A stretch of 64,000 nucleotides of DNA from JBPOFY01 sp051252415 (GTDB lineage: Bacteria; Verrucomicrobiota; Verrucomicrobiia; Opitutales; Coraliomargaritaceae): positions 1 to 64,000 of the forward strand of contig JBPOGA010000007.1 of the NCBI GenBank assembly GCA_051252415.1, given 5' to 3'. Within the stretch, counting starts at the first letter, position 1; every line of letters starts with the position of its first letter. The notes beneath the pieces were generated by a model, which made no database searches, was not told where the DNA came from, and saw only the letters and a list, made by a program, of their open reading frames with translations. Both the position numbers and the translations under genes were made by a program. Below are positions 29,429 to 38,999 of the stretch, piece after piece.

Positions 29429-29734
29429 CTAATCTAGCTTCTTTTCCAACTCTTTGAGGAATTCCCAACTGAATAGACCACTGTTATGACCATCACTGAA
29501 AGTAGGGCGCATGGCGTAATTACCTTGGAAATCCCAACTGCTAATTGTCACGCCAGGGAATTCTTTCGGACCATTGCCTCCGTATTGATTGCCCATGATA
29601 TCGACTTCGCCGACATTCTGCGCACTCGGTGAATGCTTACGTAAAAACTCAGCAGGGAAGTAGCTTTCGCTGCCGTCATCCCACCGGATGCATAGTTCAG
29701 TGCCGATGAGCTGTATATCTAATGGCTTCGCCAT
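29429..29734 (-). CDS. DUF971 domain protein
   Basis: 101 residues. Matches DUF971 (the gamma-butyrobetaine-hydroxylase-like N-terminal fold): ELCIRWDDGSESYFPAEFLR near the start, and YAMRPTFSDGHNSGLFSWEFL near the end. In other bacteria such small proteins are linked to Fe-S or Mrp functions, but the role is unsettled. It is 38 bp downstream of metF on the same strand and may be in that operon. Confidence 0.88.
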   Translation of the reverse strand: MAKPLDIQLIGTELCIRWDDGSESYFPAEFLRKHSPSAQNVGEVDIMGNQYGGNGPKEFPGVTISSWDFQGNYAMRPTFSDGHNSGLFSWEFLKELEKKLD

Positions 29735-29772
29735 GAATTGTGAATGAATAATGGGAAATGATTAATGGAGGA

Positions 29773-30663
29773 TTACTTATAAAATCCTGCACCTTGGAGT
29801 TTTTCCATCAGAGCCGTGGCTGGCTGTGAGCGATTCATGATATAAAGATGTAAACCAGGTGCGCCTTTTTCTAGGAGTTCACGTGCTTGCTGGTAGGTCC
29901 ATTCGACGCCGACGGCTTCTACGGCGGCTTTATCATCGCCTGCGGCAAGCAACTTGTCGTCGAGTTCCGTTGGAATTGCCGTGCCACACATTTCACAGAA
30001 GCGAATCGCTTGAGCGCGTGAGGTGATAGACATTAGCCCTGGAAGGATGGGGATGTTGATACCTGCTCGACTGCAGTTGTTTACAAAATCAAAGTAGCTC
30101 TGATTATCGAAAAAAAGCTGCGTGGTGACAAAGTCGGCACCAGCATCTACTTTACGCTTCAAATTGAGCAGATCGATCTCAGCTGAAGGTGCTTCTGGAT
30201 GTTTTTCAGGGTATCCTGCGACACCGAGCACGCACTCTGGATACACTTCATTGATTAGATTCACTAGCTCATTGGCATAGCTGAGTCCGTCTGGATGTGG
30301 TGTGAAATCTGTTTCACCTTTTGGCGGATCACCACGAAGCGCCATGATTTGGCTTAATCCTGCTTCTTTAAATTCTGCGATTATTTGCTTCAGCTCATCG
30401 CGAGAATGGCCGACACAGGTGAGGTGTGGCATCACGTTGTAACCGTAGTCTTCTTGCAGACTGCGTGCATACTTAAGTGTGCGGCTGCGTGTGCTACCTC
30501 CTGCGCCATAGGTAATCGACGCGAAATCTGGCGAGTAGGAGCGTAAACGCTCAGCGGTGCGCAAGAGTTGCTCGGCCGTAGAATCTGATTTCGGCGGGAA
30601 GAACTCAATCGAGAAGAGGGGCTCAGTGGCTTCTAAACGTTGCTTTATTGAAAGATTTGTCAT
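29773..30663 (-). CDS. metF: 5,10-methylenetetrahydrofolate reductase
   Basis: 296 residues from ATG 30663; an upstream in-frame start at 30756 would run past the metX start and lacks family match. Reduces methylene-THF to methyl-THF with FAD for methionine synthesis. Seen: LFSIEFFPPKSD at the N-terminus, SITYGAGGSTR, HLTCVGHSRDEL, IMALRGDPPKG, FVTTQLFFDNQSYFDF and ILPGLMSITS. Divergent from metX with 115 bp between starts, so the two may share a control region. Confidence 0.96.
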   Translation of the reverse strand: MTNLSIKQRLEATEPLFSIEFFPPKSDSTAEQLLRTAERLRSYSPDFASITYGAGGSTRSRTLKYARSLQEDYGYNVMPHLTCVGHSRDELKQIIAEFKEAGLSQIMALRGDPPKGETDFTPHPDGLSYANELVNLINEVYPECVLGVAGYPEKHPEAPSAEIDLLNLKRKVDAGADFVTTQLFFDNQSYFDFVNNCSRAGINIPILPGLMSITSRAQAIRFCEMCGTAIPTELDDKLLAAGDDKAAVEAVGVEWTYQQARELLEKGAPGLHLYIMNRSQPATALMEKLQGAGFYK

Positions 30664-30778
30664 TTGACGGATCAAGATATAATGATATGTTGATATGTAA
30701 AGTGGTAATATCGTTTTGCTCTGGATTCTAGGCAAGTGCGCTCTATACCCAAACACAACACTTTCTTTTTATCTCAAC

Positions 30779-31918
30779 ATGAACGATTCCGAACAGACTG
30801 CTCACATTCCCGACGAGGGAGAGGTGGGTGTTGTAGAGTATCAGGATTTCATTTCCCAGGAACCTTTTGAGTTCGAATCTGGAGGATCGATTCCTGAGCT
30901 TTGTTTGCGCTATGAAACCTATGGTCGTTTGAACGAGGCCAAGGATAATGCTGTGCTCATTTGCCATGCGTTGACTGGCAATCACCACGCTGCGGGGGTG
31001 CACGGTCTCGACGAGCGCAAGCAAGGTTGGTGGAATTTCATGGTTGGTCCGGGTAAACCGATCGATACGTCTAAGTATTTTGTCATCTGCTCGAATGTGC
31101 TTGGTGGCTGCAGTGGTTCAACTGGACCAGAGTCGATTAATCCAGCGACAGGTAAACGCTACAATCTCGATTTCCCGAAGTTGACGCTTGGCGATATGGT
31201 TCATGCGCAGGCACTCTTAATTGATCAACTAGGCATCGATCGCTTACATTGTGTGATTGGTGGTAGCATGGGTGGCATGCAGACATTGCAGTGGGCTACC
31301 GCATATCCTGATCGTGTTGGCAGCTACATTGCATTGGCTTGTAGCGCCCGACATACGGCGCAAACAATTGCATTCAACGATACGGGTCGCCAAGCGATCA
31401 TCAGTGATCCGAGTTGGAAGAAGGGGAACTATCCTGATGGTGAACAGCCAGGGGATGGACTTTCTGTCGCGCGTATGATGGCGCATATTACCTATCTATC
31501 AGATGCTGGCATGGAGGCCAAGTTTGGTCGCAGACGCCGCACGATTGATGCAGATGAACATTTCGACGTTGAATTCGAAGTGGAGAGTTACCTGCGCTAT
31601 CAAGGGCAGGCTTTCGTCTCGCGCTTTGATGCGAACACATACTTGTATCTAACTAAAGCCTTAGATCGCTTCGACCTGCATGGTCCAAACGGCACACTGG
31701 ATGAGACTTTGGATGTTGTCACGGCCCGAGGGCTCGTTGTCGGCTTTACTTCAGACTGGCTCTATCCACCGCAGGGCAATCGCGAAGTGGTCGAAGCGTT
31801 GCTACGCCTAGGCAAGCACGCGACTTATGCAGAACTGGCAATGGATGCCGGCCATGACTCGTTCTTACTACGCGCACCTAAACTCGATGAGCTTATCCGC
31901 AGCTTCTTGGCTCGCTAA
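30779..31918 (+). CDS. metX: Homoserine O-acetyltransferase
   Basis: 379 residues from ATG 30779. Alpha/beta-hydrolase fold enzyme activating homoserine for methionine synthesis. Seen: ICHALTGNHHAAG, NVLGGCSGSTGP, the nucleophile elbow GGSMGGMQTLQWA, SDWLYPP (Asp) and AGHDSFLL (His), completing the catalytic triad. It is followed by metW after 6 bp, the standard metXW operon, and is divergent from metF. Confidence 0.95.
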   Translation: MNDSEQTAHIPDEGEVGVVEYQDFISQEPFEFESGGSIPELCLRYETYGRLNEAKDNAVLICHALTGNHHAAGVHGLDERKQGWWNFMVGPGKPIDTSKYFVICSNVLGGCSGSTGPESINPATGKRYNLDFPKLTLGDMVHAQALLIDQLGIDRLHCVIGGSMGGMQTLQWATAYPDRVGSYIALACSARHTAQTIAFNDTGRQAIISDPSWKKGNYPDGEQPGDGLSVARMMAHITYLSDAGMEAKFGRRRRTIDADEHFDVEFEVESYLRYQGQAFVSRFDANTYLYLTKALDRFDLHGPNGTLDETLDVVTARGLVVGFTSDWLYPPQGNREVVEALLRLGKHATYAELAMDAGHDSFLLRAPKLDELIRSFLAR

Positions 31919-31924
31919 TCACAG

Positions 31925-32530
31925 ATGAATCCAAATTCAAAAAAACGACAGGTTGATTTTCAAATCATTGCTCAATGGGTAAATGATGGCGACCGCGTGC
32001 TCGACCTAGGCTGCGGGAGAGGTGTTTTGTTGGAGTATTTACAGCAGAAGAAATCGATCTATGGTATCGGTGTAGATAATGATTTCGATAAGATACTCAA
32101 TTGTGTCAAACGTGGTGTGCCCGCATATCATGGCGACGTTAAGGAACTATTAGCTCAATTTGAAGACAACAGCTTTGACCGGGTGATTCTAAGCCGCGCA
32201 GTGGAGTTGCTCGATGAACCCGATGCTATTTTGGCCGACGCTTTGAGAGTTGGTAAACGCGTTACTGTTGGATTCGTTAATAACGGTTACTGGAAGAATC
32301 GGCTTAGTTTTCTCACATCTGGTAGTTGTAATATAAACGAGGTGCATCCAAAGCCTTGGTATGAATCGCTACCAGCAAATCACTTTTCTGCCAGTGAGTT
32401 TGACGCTTTTTGTAAAGCCCGCGATATCCGCATCGAGAACTCTGTTTATCTACGAGGTGATTGGCGTGCCGAGTGTAAGCACTTTACTAACTTGTTAGCT
32501 GGATACGCGATCTACGACTTAGCGAAGTAG
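31925..32530 (+). CDS. metW: Methionine biosynthesis protein MetW
   Basis: 201 residues. SAM-methyltransferase-like fold: VLDLGCGRGVLLEYL, YGIGVDNDF, FDRVILSRAVELL. In known metXW pairs MetW is needed with MetX for homoserine acetylation. Starts 6 bp after metX, so co-transcribed and probably translationally coupled. Confidence 0.94.
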   Translation: MNPNSKKRQVDFQIIAQWVNDGDRVLDLGCGRGVLLEYLQQKKSIYGIGVDNDFDKILNCVKRGVPAYHGDVKELLAQFEDNSFDRVILSRAVELLDEPDAILADALRVGKRVTVGFVNNGYWKNRLSFLTSGSCNINEVHPKPWYESLPANHFSASEFDAFCKARDIRIENSVYLRGDWRAECKHFTNLLAGYAIYDLAK

Positions 32531-32532
32531 GC

Positions 32533-33384
32533 TTACCATTGAGCAATTTCGTCGAGCACTTTTTGCTTCGAGAATTGTAGGCTAGGCTGTTCTATGGTCT
32601 CGGCCAATTCACGAGCCTCTGAGACGCGGCCAAGCTTGCCCAAAACACGTGCGCTGTGGAGGTCGATAATTTCAAGACGCAGTTCATTATTAATCGATTT
32701 ACGCACACCATCCCAATGCGCGAGCGCTGCCTTCCAATCTGGACTGGCTTGATCGTAGTAGGCTTCACCGAGTCGCATTTGAAAATCGAAATTATCAGGT
32801 TCTAGGCTGGCAGCTTTTTGAAATGCTTTGATGGTTTCCCGGTCTATGGCATCGCGGGTGAACAATTCGTCCTCCATGAACTCACCTTGAAATTCGTAAA
32901 GCAACTGGCCGAGCGAAAAATGATAGAGTGCTGTATCTGGTTCAAACTGAACGGCGCTTAAATAGAAAGTGAGCGCAGCCTTGCCTTTGCCTTGTTCCGC
33001 CAAATGTGTGCCGATTTGCTGTTTCACGACTGCAATTTCAGGGTCTAACTCATCCGCTTTTAGGAACGCATTGAAAGCCGCCTCATTTTGCCCCGTTCGA
33101 CGCAAAAGCTTTCCATAAAGTATGTAAGCGTTTACGTCATCTGGATTATCTAGCAGATAGGAGTTATACGACTGCAATAGCTTTTCAATAATGCGCTGCA
33201 GGTCAGAATCATTATAAAACTCAGGGTCCTCGGCGATCTTCAGGTAAATGCCCTCTTCCTTCTGAGAGATCTTCAGTAGGCGTTCAGCTGATAGCGTTGA
33301 TTGCGCGAAAGTAGTGGTGCAGGCCAAGCAAAGCACGCTAATGAGCGTAAAAAGAGGGCAGTGACTGAGTTGTAGGAATCGCAT
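32533..33384 (-). CDS. Exported TPR-repeat protein
   Basis: 283 residues. Signal peptide (residues 1-27, ending TFA). Tetratricopeptide units through the middle: NAYILYGKLLRRTGQNEAAFNAFLKADELDP, IGTHLAEQGKGKAALTF, and FQMRLGEAYYDQ. TPR arrays bind other proteins; the partner is not evident. It is convergent with metW, with only 2 bp between stops, and divergent from engB. Confidence 0.85.
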   Translation of the reverse strand: MRFLQLSHCPLFTLISVLCLACTTTFAQSTLSAERLLKISQKEEGIYLKIAEDPEFYNDSDLQRIIEKLLQSYNSYLLDNPDDVNAYILYGKLLRRTGQNEAAFNAFLKADELDPEIAVVKQQIGTHLAEQGKGKAALTFYLSAVQFEPDTALYHFSLGQLLYEFQGEFMEDELFTRDAIDRETIKAFQKAASLEPDNFDFQMRLGEAYYDQASPDWKAALAHWDGVRKSINNELRLEIIDLHSARVLGKLGRVSEARELAETIEQPSLQFSKQKVLDEIAQW

Positions 33385-33532
33385 GAGTTGGCTATATATA
33401 CTAAGCTATTCACCTTTGTATCAAACTAGAAAAGAAAGTTGCATAAAACTCTTCGTATGATGAATAACCGTCGTCCTTGCTTGCCATCTGCGGAGGTGCT
33501 GAACTACTAAGATCTAATACCAGAGTGATTAT

Positions 33533-34186
33533 ATGAAAATTGAATCGGCACAGTTTATAGCTAGCGCACATGACTTCGAGTCGTGCCCAAGGTCGAATCT
33601 GCCAGAATTTGCGTTCGTGGGCCGATCAAATGTGGGAAAGTCCTCGTTGATTAACATGCTCACGGATAGCATGAAAAAGCCACTGGCAAAGACTTCGAGC
33701 ACACCGGGTAAGACCAAGTTGATCAATTTGTTTCGTATCAATAATGAGTGGGGTCTTGTTGACTTGCCAGGCTATGGCTACGCGAAGCTCTCTAAGAAGA
33801 TGCAACACGATTTCAATGTCCACGTCAGTCAATACCTGACCGAGCGTGAGAACTTGAAGCAAATTTTCCTGTTGGTGGACTCACAGTTAGAGCCACTCGA
33901 TGGCGATTTGGCTTTTGCGGAATGGCTTCAACAGTGTGGTCTACCGTATTCGATAATTTTCACCAAGACCGACCGTGTCTCAGATACGACCGTTAAGAAC
34001 CACGCAGGTAAGTTCATGGAGCGTTGCAAGGAGTGGGGGCTAGAGCCTACCAAATTTCACAATTGCTCAGCAAAGACTAAGCGAGGCCGTGCGCCGATCT
34101 TGCAATGGATCGAGGGGCAATTACCCAAAAAGAAAAAGGATAAGAAGTCACCGACCATTAATGTAGGTTGGATGAAAAAACGCTGA
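33533..34186 (+). CDS. engB: Ribosome biogenesis GTPase EngB (YsxC/YihA)
   Basis: 217 residues. TRAFAC GTPase needed for large-subunit assembly. G1 GRSNVGKSSLI, G2 region SSTPGKTKLIN, G3 DLPGYGYAK, G4 TKTD, G5 SAKTKRG. C-terminal tail is basic (KKKKDKK). The next gene starts about 50 bp downstream. Confidence 0.96.
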   Translation: MKIESAQFIASAHDFESCPRSNLPEFAFVGRSNVGKSSLINMLTDSMKKPLAKTSSTPGKTKLINLFRINNEWGLVDLPGYGYAKLSKKMQHDFNVHVSQYLTERENLKQIFLLVDSQLEPLDGDLAFAEWLQQCGLPYSIIFTKTDRVSDTTVKNHAGKFMERCKEWGLEPTKFHNCSAKTKRGRAPILQWIEGQLPKKKKDKKSPTINVGWMKKR

Positions 34187-34237
34187 TCCTCGACCTTGGT
34201 CGTTGTCAAGCTGTGCCTGGCGTGGCATGATCATCGG

Positions 34238-34807
34238 ATGCCGATAGATCACCATTACCATCGAGACGAGCGCTTAATTGTTCGACTCGCCGTTGTAATG
34301 GGAAGCGTGGTCGCGGTGCTAGCGATTATCTTAGCGAATACAGTAGGTGACCATACTGAGATCGTATCGCCAGAGGAAGTTTGGGGATACATTGAAGAAA
34401 TCGCGCCCCAATCTGATCTCGATCCAGAGTTTGTGTATGCGATTACATGGGCTGAAAGCAGTCTCAATGCTAGAGCACGTAGCTCTGTGGCGCGCGGTAT
34501 GATGCAGTTGACTCGACCTGCTTGGCGCGAGGTGACCGATGAGTCTTACAGGCATGCATGGGACTGGCGGACCAATATTAGGATAGGGATCGATTACCTA
34601 GCATTCTGTCGAGACTACCTCAATATGCATGGCGAATTTAGTTACCCACTCCTAGCAGCGAGCTATCGATACGGGCCATATCACGTGAGGAGTCGTGATT
34701 TTTCCATCAGCAAGCTTGAGGAGCCTGAAAACGACATTTACCGCATGCTATTTAACGGGAATATACATCCAGTGGAACCGCCTACGACGAGTATCGCAAA
34801 ACAATGA
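34238..34807 (+). CDS. Membrane-anchored lytic transglycosylase (SLT domain)
   Basis: 189 residues from ATG 34238. Membrane anchor at about residues 13-35 (LIVRLAVVMGSVVAVLAIIL), then an SLT fold: DLDPEFVYAITWAESSLN with the catalytic Glu, ARSSVARGMMQLT, IRIGIDYLAF, LLAASYRYGP. It cleaves peptidoglycan glycan strands with anhydro-MurNAc formation. Convergent with ispA, 4 bp apart. Confidence 0.9.
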   Translation: MPIDHHYHRDERLIVRLAVVMGSVVAVLAIILANTVGDHTEIVSPEEVWGYIEEIAPQSDLDPEFVYAITWAESSLNARARSSVARGMMQLTRPAWREVTDESYRHAWDWRTNIRIGIDYLAFCRDYLNMHGEFSYPLLAASYRYGPYHVRSRDFSISKLEEPENDIYRMLFNGNIHPVEPPTTSIAKQ

Positions 34808-34811
34808 GAGC

Positions 34812-35717
34812 CTAGTTGACTCTAGAATTTAGCTCTTGGATTAGCTCAATGAGGAATGCGTTGTTACCGCCAAGGGTTTCGGCTGCTGTAATGGCTGCAT
34901 TTGTGTGGCGTTCTGCTTCGACATACGCGCCTTCAATTCCATGTAGGGCGACATAGGTGCTTTTTTCGGCAGCGCTGTCGTTGCCAACAGGTTTCCCCAT
35001 GACCTCTGCGCTTGATGTAGCATCTAGGATGTCGTCAACGATTTGAAAGGTCATTCCCATGTGGTAGCCGACTTCACTAATTTGTTCAACTTGATCGTCG
35101 GTGGGGTTGCTGAAGCGGAGTCCCATGGTAAGCGCGGCGGTGAGTAGGGCACCTGTCTTATTTTCATGAATAAACCTTAGCATCGCCGCATCGATGGGCT
35201 TACCTTCGTTCTCTACATCTTCCATCTGGCCGCCAATCAAGCGTTCACTGCCGCTCGCATCAGCCAAGTCGCCAACCAGTGCCGTGGCCAAAGATGGTTC
35301 GGAACTGTAGGCACGCGCGAGTAATTGAAACGCATAGGTGAGTAGCGCATCACCGGCGAGCACCGCCGTGGCCTCGTCGTATTGGGCATGGCAGGATGGT
35401 CGGCCTCTACGTAAATCACTATTGTCGATCGACGGCAGGTCATCGTGAATTAGTGTATAGGTGTGCAGGCATTCGATTGCAACGGCAGCGGCTTCGGGGT
35501 TGGATTCCGCTTTAAAAAGTTCACTCGCCGCGATCACTAGCACTGGCCGGATGCGTTTGCCGCCAGCCTCCATGGAATAACGCATCGCCGAATGTAGCTT
35601 CTGCGGGCGTGTTTCTGCGGGAGGTATCCATGCATCGATGGCCGCTTCGACGCGACTTTGATAATCGCTTAATTTTTCTTTCAATGACTGGTTCACTTCG
35701 ATAGTTATTAATAACAT
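34812..35717 (-). CDS. ispA: Polyprenyl (farnesyl/geranylgeranyl) diphosphate synthase
   Basis: 301 residues if started at ATG 35717; a GTG at 35698 is an alternative. Condenses IPP with allylic diphosphates. First Asp-rich motif DDLPSIDNSDLRRGRPS, second motif DDILDATSS, plus GGKRIRPVL and CLHTYTLIHDDLP. The spacing of the first motif (DDx4D) is that of bacterial FPP/GGPP synthases. Its start is only 6 bp from the divergent DUF4013 gene. Confidence 0.93.
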   Translation of the reverse strand: MLLITIEVNQSLKEKLSDYQSRVEAAIDAWIPPAETRPQKLHSAMRYSMEAGGKRIRPVLVIAASELFKAESNPEAAAVAIECLHTYTLIHDDLPSIDNSDLRRGRPSCHAQYDEATAVLAGDALLTYAFQLLARAYSSEPSLATALVGDLADASGSERLIGGQMEDVENEGKPIDAAMLRFIHENKTGALLTAALTMGLRFSNPTDDQVEQISEVGYHMGMTFQIVDDILDATSSAEVMGKPVGNDSAAEKSTYVALHGIEGAYVEAERHTNAAITAAETLGGNNAFLIELIQELNSRVN

Positions 35718-35723
35718 TTTTTT

Positions 35724-36332
35724 ATGAAGGAAACGCCTATTTTTGAAGAAGTTTTTAAGCACTTGATCCACCAGCCTCGATTGGGGCTCAAGGTGTTGAT
35801 TGGTGGCTTGCTTTCATTTGTGCCCGGATTGAATATTTTTGCGTTCGGTTATCTTTATCGATTTTCAAATCAAGCACGTCGCACGGGGCAAATTAGATTA
35901 TTGGAGTGGTCCGATTGGCACGGTTTATTTGTTGATGGCTTACGTTTCGCGGTGGCTTGGCTCGCGTATTGGCTGTTGCCCATATTGCTTGCATTGGCCC
36001 TATCTACGGCGCTATCGCAGGTTGGACTAGGGGCAATCTCATATTTAGTGCTGTCGGTGGTGTTTTTGCTTTCACCGATAGTTTTTAGCTCTGCTTTATA
36101 TAGACTGCAGATGAATGACGATTTTAAAGATTTATTGGATGTCGCCTTAATATTGCGAATGTGCTATGCGAAGTTTTTCACATTTTTAGTTCCCGCATTT
36201 GTATTTATGGGCATTTTTGCCTTATCGATGTCACTTTATGGGTTTGCGATATTTTTTGGTTTCCTAATGCTTACTGCTTATACCAGTATTTACTATCGTG
36301 CGCTTGAGCATGACCATCCCTCCGCATTTTAA
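35724..36332 (+). CDS. DUF4013-family integral membrane protein
   Basis: 202 residues. N-terminal signature LKVLIGGLLSFVPGLNIFAFGYLYRFSN is that of DUF4013, followed by four or more membrane helices. No enzymatic motif; function unknown. First of three co-directional genes (to 38193) with 6- and 16-bp gaps. Its ATG is 6 bp from the divergent ispA start, leaving no room for a normal ribosome-binding site on both transcripts. Confidence 0.85.
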   Translation: MKETPIFEEVFKHLIHQPRLGLKVLIGGLLSFVPGLNIFAFGYLYRFSNQARRTGQIRLLEWSDWHGLFVDGLRFAVAWLAYWLLPILLALALSTALSQVGLGAISYLVLSVVFLLSPIVFSSALYRLQMNDDFKDLLDVALILRMCYAKFFTFLVPAFVFMGIFALSMSLYGFAIFFGFLMLTAYTSIYYRALEHDHPSAF

Positions 36333-36338
36333 ATTATC

Positions 36339-37049
36339 ATGTCTGCTAAAAAAAATAAAGATACGGAAAATACTTCCGATTTTGGGGCTTTTTTCTTAGG
36401 ATTACTGTCTGCCATACTTGGCGCTGTAATCGGTGTTATATACATGGCGTCCTTTCCAGCCGTAACTTTCAATAGTATGAGTGGTGCGGCAAATTTCTTA
36501 AAAGAGAAGTCTGAGCGTGAGGCTCGGCCCGGTGATGTCTATTTCTTTAAAGGCCAGAGTTTAGGAACTCGTGAATGGGAGGCTACACGTAAGTCGCTCA
36601 TTGATGGGGCGCCGGGGAGTGTTGTTGATTTGGCTGACCGCGACCTGAACGCATGGTTTGGTTCTAAATTCAGAATTGGCGCACCTCCAAAGGGAGAGGC
36701 ATTACCAAATTTGACGATAGCTCCGAGTCTGCCGAATGTATTCTTCGCTGACGAATTCGTGCATATTAGTCTGCCTATTGAAGTGTTTTTTATGGGTGAT
36801 AGTTATAGCCACGTAATCATCGCCAAAGGAGTTTTTAGTGATATCAATGGCCAACTAAACTTTCAGATGGAGTCATTATACCTCGATAATGCAGGCGTGC
36901 CTTTTCTTGATGTCGTCGGCAGCGCTTTTGTGAACCAGCTATTACGAGCCTACTCTGAAACAGATGAATATGGTGTTTTCCAAGAGATTTGGGGACGCGT
37001 GGAATCAGTAGAGCAATCTGAGGGCAACCTTCGCTTAACATTACGTTAA
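36339..37049 (+). CDS. Membrane-anchored hypothetical protein
   Basis: 236 residues. One helix near residues 15-38 (FGAFFLGLLSAILGAVIGVIY), then a soluble extracytoplasmic domain with LADRDLNAWFGSKF, a segment often seen in proteins that sense or tether to membrane lipid. No named family recognised. It is 6 bp after the DUF4013 gene and likely works with it in the envelope. Confidence 0.7.
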   Translation: MSAKKNKDTENTSDFGAFFLGLLSAILGAVIGVIYMASFPAVTFNSMSGAANFLKEKSEREARPGDVYFFKGQSLGTREWEATRKSLIDGAPGSVVDLADRDLNAWFGSKFRIGAPPKGEALPNLTIAPSLPNVFFADEFVHISLPIEVFFMGDSYSHVIIAKGVFSDINGQLNFQMESLYLDNAGVPFLDVVGSAFVNQLLRAYSETDEYGVFQEIWGRVESVEQSEGNLRLTLR

Positions 37050-37065
37050 TCCGAGTATTAGCCCT

Positions 37066-38193
37066 ATGCGATTACTTCGGTTCATATTACTTTGGATATT
37101 GCTTTGCCCTTCGATCTTTTATGCAGAGGAAATAATATCTGCAGAGAATTCGTATTTTGAAGTTATAGGAACGGATTCGAGATCCGTTTCATATGTGGGT
37201 GAATTAGCCGCTCATATTGCCACGCAATGTAATCAACATTTATTGCACCAAGAGACTACTTTTCCACAGAAAGTATTCATCGCACTGATGCCCAAGGATC
37301 GCGTTGAGTTTCCCGGTGCGCACAGGCTTTCGATTGGTGCGCAAGGAGTCGTTCGTTTGGATTACCGTTGGGATAAACATGTAGATCTTAAATCGCTTTG
37401 TTTACAGATTACTGAGGCATACTTATCACGATATGCGTTTTACCATTATGGGCCAAATGCCCCAAAGAATTTATCAGCATGGTCCGTGCATGCCTTAGCA
37501 CTGGAAAGCTATTTACAATTACATCCTGCATCGATCGTGAAGCTAGTTGAAGACTCCGCTGGGAAAGTTCCGACGAAGCTTGCGGATTTATTGAGCACAC
37601 CAGTGTCCGAAGTCGTGGATGTTGAATTTCGTTCAGATGCGTATTATTTGCTTAATGCCTTTCTTCGCTCTGCAAAAAGGCCTGTCACACGTAAGCTCTT
37701 AGATGTGTCTCTTTCAGGAGCTGTTTCTGGAGATCAGATTTTACAATACGTATTGCCTGTTAGCCCAATTGAAGCCGCTATAGAACTGGAGACGTGGTGG
37801 CCTATGGTTCGTGAAGAGGCGCTTAGTTATAACAGCGAGCGTTTTGAAAGTATGCCAGAATCGAGTGCTTGGATCGAGCGAATGATCGATTTCGAAAGCT
37901 ACACGGAAGGAGGTAATAGTAAGCAAAATCTTCGAGTCTTGTGGGCGATTCGTGAGAATGCCGATTTGAGAATCATTATTGAATCACGGAGAGAGCTAAT
38001 TCGGCTACGGTTACATGCTACGAATCCTTGCTACTACAATGTGGCTCAGTCGCTTGGTGTATGTTATGATCTGATGCTTCAAGAAGATATACCTGAATAT
38101 CGCTTTACACATGCTCTGGTTAAATATTTGCGAGACTTCGATGACGCAAAAGAAGTTGAGCGGGCAGTGTCTGAAATCTTAGATAGTATGTGA
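37066..38193 (+). CDS. Exported hypothetical protein, last gene of the DUF4013 cluster
   Basis: 375 residues with a signal peptide (about 1-20, ending FYA). The middle has EAYLSRYAFYHYG and SAWSVHALALESYL, a helical layout reminiscent of peptidase MA-like proteins, but no HExxH zinc motif is present. No catalytic motif recognised. It follows the 236-residue protein by 16 bp. Confidence 0.7.
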   Translation: MRLLRFILLWILLCPSIFYAEEIISAENSYFEVIGTDSRSVSYVGELAAHIATQCNQHLLHQETTFPQKVFIALMPKDRVEFPGAHRLSIGAQGVVRLDYRWDKHVDLKSLCLQITEAYLSRYAFYHYGPNAPKNLSAWSVHALALESYLQLHPASIVKLVEDSAGKVPTKLADLLSTPVSEVVDVEFRSDAYYLLNAFLRSAKRPVTRKLLDVSLSGAVSGDQILQYVLPVSPIEAAIELETWWPMVREEALSYNSERFESMPESSAWIERMIDFESYTEGGNSKQNLRVLWAIRENADLRIIIESRRELIRLRLHATNPCYYNVAQSLGVCYDLMLQEDIPEYRFTHALVKYLRDFDDAKEVERAVSEILDSM

Positions 38194-38221
38194 GTTGTCT
38201 GTCGGTTCTGAGAAAATTGTT

Positions 38222-38692
38222 CTACTTTAATGAAATCTCACCTGTCTCAACAATTGTAGTCGAAGGTATCCACCTGGAGCTGGTTCCCAGCTTAGTTTTT
38301 AAACTGTAACGCCAAGTATCACGTGGTTCATTGATCATGAGATTTGCCATACGAATACTACTAATCATTCCAGCCGCAGAGTTCACAGAGATGACGGTGT
38401 CACTATAACCTTCAATCGTAGGAATGTTGCGTGCAGTTCCAGTAATCAAATCGATGCCTTCTATGTTCAGTTCGTAATAGAGGCCCTTCAGATTAAGCGG
38501 GGTAGCATTCGGATTAACGATGCGTAATTCTAGAGTGAATTGTAGTGCAGCTGTATCGGTTTCACTTTTGTGGATACCTACGACGTCAACTTTAGGCTTT
38601 TCATGATTTTGATCGATTGTCGCGCAAGCACCTAAGAATAGTAGCGCGATACAAAGGATGACTGAGTTGATTGGAGCGGGTATTTTTGTCAT
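38222..38692 (-). CDS. LEA type 2 family lipoprotein
   Basis: 156 residues. Lipobox LGACAT near residue 22 marks a lipoprotein. The rest matches the LEA2/WHy fold: ALQFTLELRIVNPNATPLNLKGLYYELNIEG, and YSLKTKLG near the end. Such domains bind lipid or stabilise membranes. Convergent with the upstream cluster, 28 bp between stops. Confidence 0.85.
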   Translation of the reverse strand: MTKIPAPINSVILCIALLFLGACATIDQNHEKPKVDVVGIHKSETDTAALQFTLELRIVNPNATPLNLKGLYYELNIEGIDLITGTARNIPTIEGYSDTVISVNSAAGMISSIRMANLMINEPRDTWRYSLKTKLGTSSRWIPSTTIVETGEISLK

Positions 38693-38999
38693 AGTAGAAA
38701 TGGATCGTTACAATGAGTATGATTTCGGATTTGTAAGTATATCAGTGAGGCTCGCTACGATTTATAGCAATCTTTCGTCATACACGATTTTGTTGTTATT
38801 CTGCGACTTACGCAACTGTTTCTGACCTCGAAATAAAAGAACTGTTGCAACAAAAATCATTCAACGATGTTATTTGAATCTTCTTCATGTTCACTACAGA
38901 GATTTAAGTTGTGCCTTATTTTCATCGTTTAGCTATTTGCTTAGTTGTGTTTACGACAGTTGCTTCGAAGCGACGAAATGAAATTTATATAGTCCGATT
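38693..38999. other. Intergenic, 307 bp, no gene seen
   Basis: Divergent promoter region for the LEA lipoprotein and the YdbH-like gene. AT-rich; no operator, hairpin or repeat recognised. Confidence 0.45.

Noticed and set aside
30664..30778. SAM riboswitch between metF and metX
   Set aside because: The 115-bp gap is short and AT-rich and shows no recognisable SAM-I or SAM-II core.
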